Below the pieces are notes generated by a model that was given only the letters and a program-made list of their open reading frames with translations, did not search any database and was not told where the DNA came from. The position numbers were made by a program, and so were the translations under genes. Positions 5,212-5,292 of a stretch of DNA of 5,292 nt are shown in pieces. Source of the DNA: Comamonadaceae bacterium (GTDB lineage Bacteria > Pseudomonadota > Gammaproteobacteria > Burkholderiales > Burkholderiaceae_C); NCBI GenBank assembly GCA_947374105.1, contig CANCAO010000145.1, forward strand, positions 1 to 5,292, given 5' to 3'. Position 1 is the first letter of the stretch, and every line of letters begins with the position of its first letter.

Positions 5212-5292
5212 CTAGGCAATGATCTGGCCGGTGTAAATGAAGGCCTCCGCAATCTCTGCGAATCGATTCATCACCACCTTGTCCTGGGGTGT
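5212..5292 (-). CDS. C-terminal end of an unidentified protein (cut by right edge)
   Basis: The minus strand is open from the right edge for 26 codons to a TAG at 5212-5214, ending MNRFAEIAEAF followed by IYTGQIIA. I do not recognise it. The composition looks protein-like, but 26 codons are too few to be sure. It would converge with the integrase, with 65 bases between the two stops. Curiously the same frame stays open for 17 more codons beyond the TAG, to a second TAG at 5158-5160, and that extension is hydrophobic (VVIAVVV). A longer protein interrupted by an amber mutation, or plain chance, are both possible. Confidence 0.35.
   Translation of the reverse strand, partial: TPQDKVVMNRFAEIAEAFIYTGQIIA

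Larger units (their letters stand above)
3630..5292 (+). mobile_element. Left end of a tRNA-Leu-integrated element (island or prophage), continues past right edge
   Basis: It is bounded on the left by the tRNA-Leu fragment. It contains an integrase gene with possible arm-type repeats in front of it, then the tail of an unidentified convergent reading frame. The core genes end abruptly at this junction. No phage structural, conjugation, toxin or defence gene is visible in the 1.66 kb available, so the element class cannot be decided. Confidence 0.7.

Noticed and set aside
1..5292. CRISPR array, rRNA, toxin-antitoxin pair or recognisable defence system
   Set aside because: No regularly spaced repeats, rRNA-like sequence or recognisable defence or toxin motifs were seen; the accessory part visible here contains only the integrase and a gene tail.

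Overview
The window looks like a bacterial chromosome of the Burkholderiales, probably of Comamonadaceae type. The evidence is the minus-strand gene order tig-clpP-clpX-lon together with the ClpX, ClpP and Lon sequences. This placement is recognition from memory, not a database search.

Layout. Positions 1-3506 are core genome read right to left: trigger factor (tig), the protease subunit ClpP, the unfoldase ClpX, and the first 22 codons of the Lon protease, cut by the left edge. All four have good Shine-Dalgarno sites and complete catalytic or signature residues as far as they are visible. The tig-clpP and clpP-clpX gaps are short (49 and 69 bases) and lack a convincing terminator, so the three genes are probably one transcript. 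The clpX-lon gap (68-190) holds a hairpin over the clpX stop codon, a 20-bp dyad and a promoter-like sequence, so lon probably also has its own promoter. Together the set handles nascent-chain folding (tig) and ATP-dependent protein degradation (ClpXP, Lon).

Positions 3507-3811 (305 bases, no protein gene) are the junction between core and accessory DNA. From left to right they hold a rho-independent terminator-like hairpin, the 3' part of a tRNA-Leu(UAG) gene on the minus strand (anticodon loop to CCA, 3575-3629), and foreign-looking DNA with repeated TTTCCCAA boxes and an AT-rich perfect dyad.

Positions 3812-5146 encode a 444-residue tyrosine recombinase on the plus strand, reading away from the tRNA fragment. 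The simplest reading is an integrative element (genomic island or prophage) that recombined into the anticodon-loop region of a tRNA-Leu(UAG) gene beside tig. The displaced 3' remnant then stays with tig, and the intact tRNA should lie at the far end of the element, beyond the right edge. The last 80 or so bases hold the C-terminal end of an unidentified minus-strand reading frame that converges on the integrase.

Only the entry end of the element is visible, so its cargo cannot be judged. I see no evidence here for a new defence or other system. The points most worth checking are the attachment-site architecture, the consequence for tig expression, and the dyad and half-site arrangement in front of lon.
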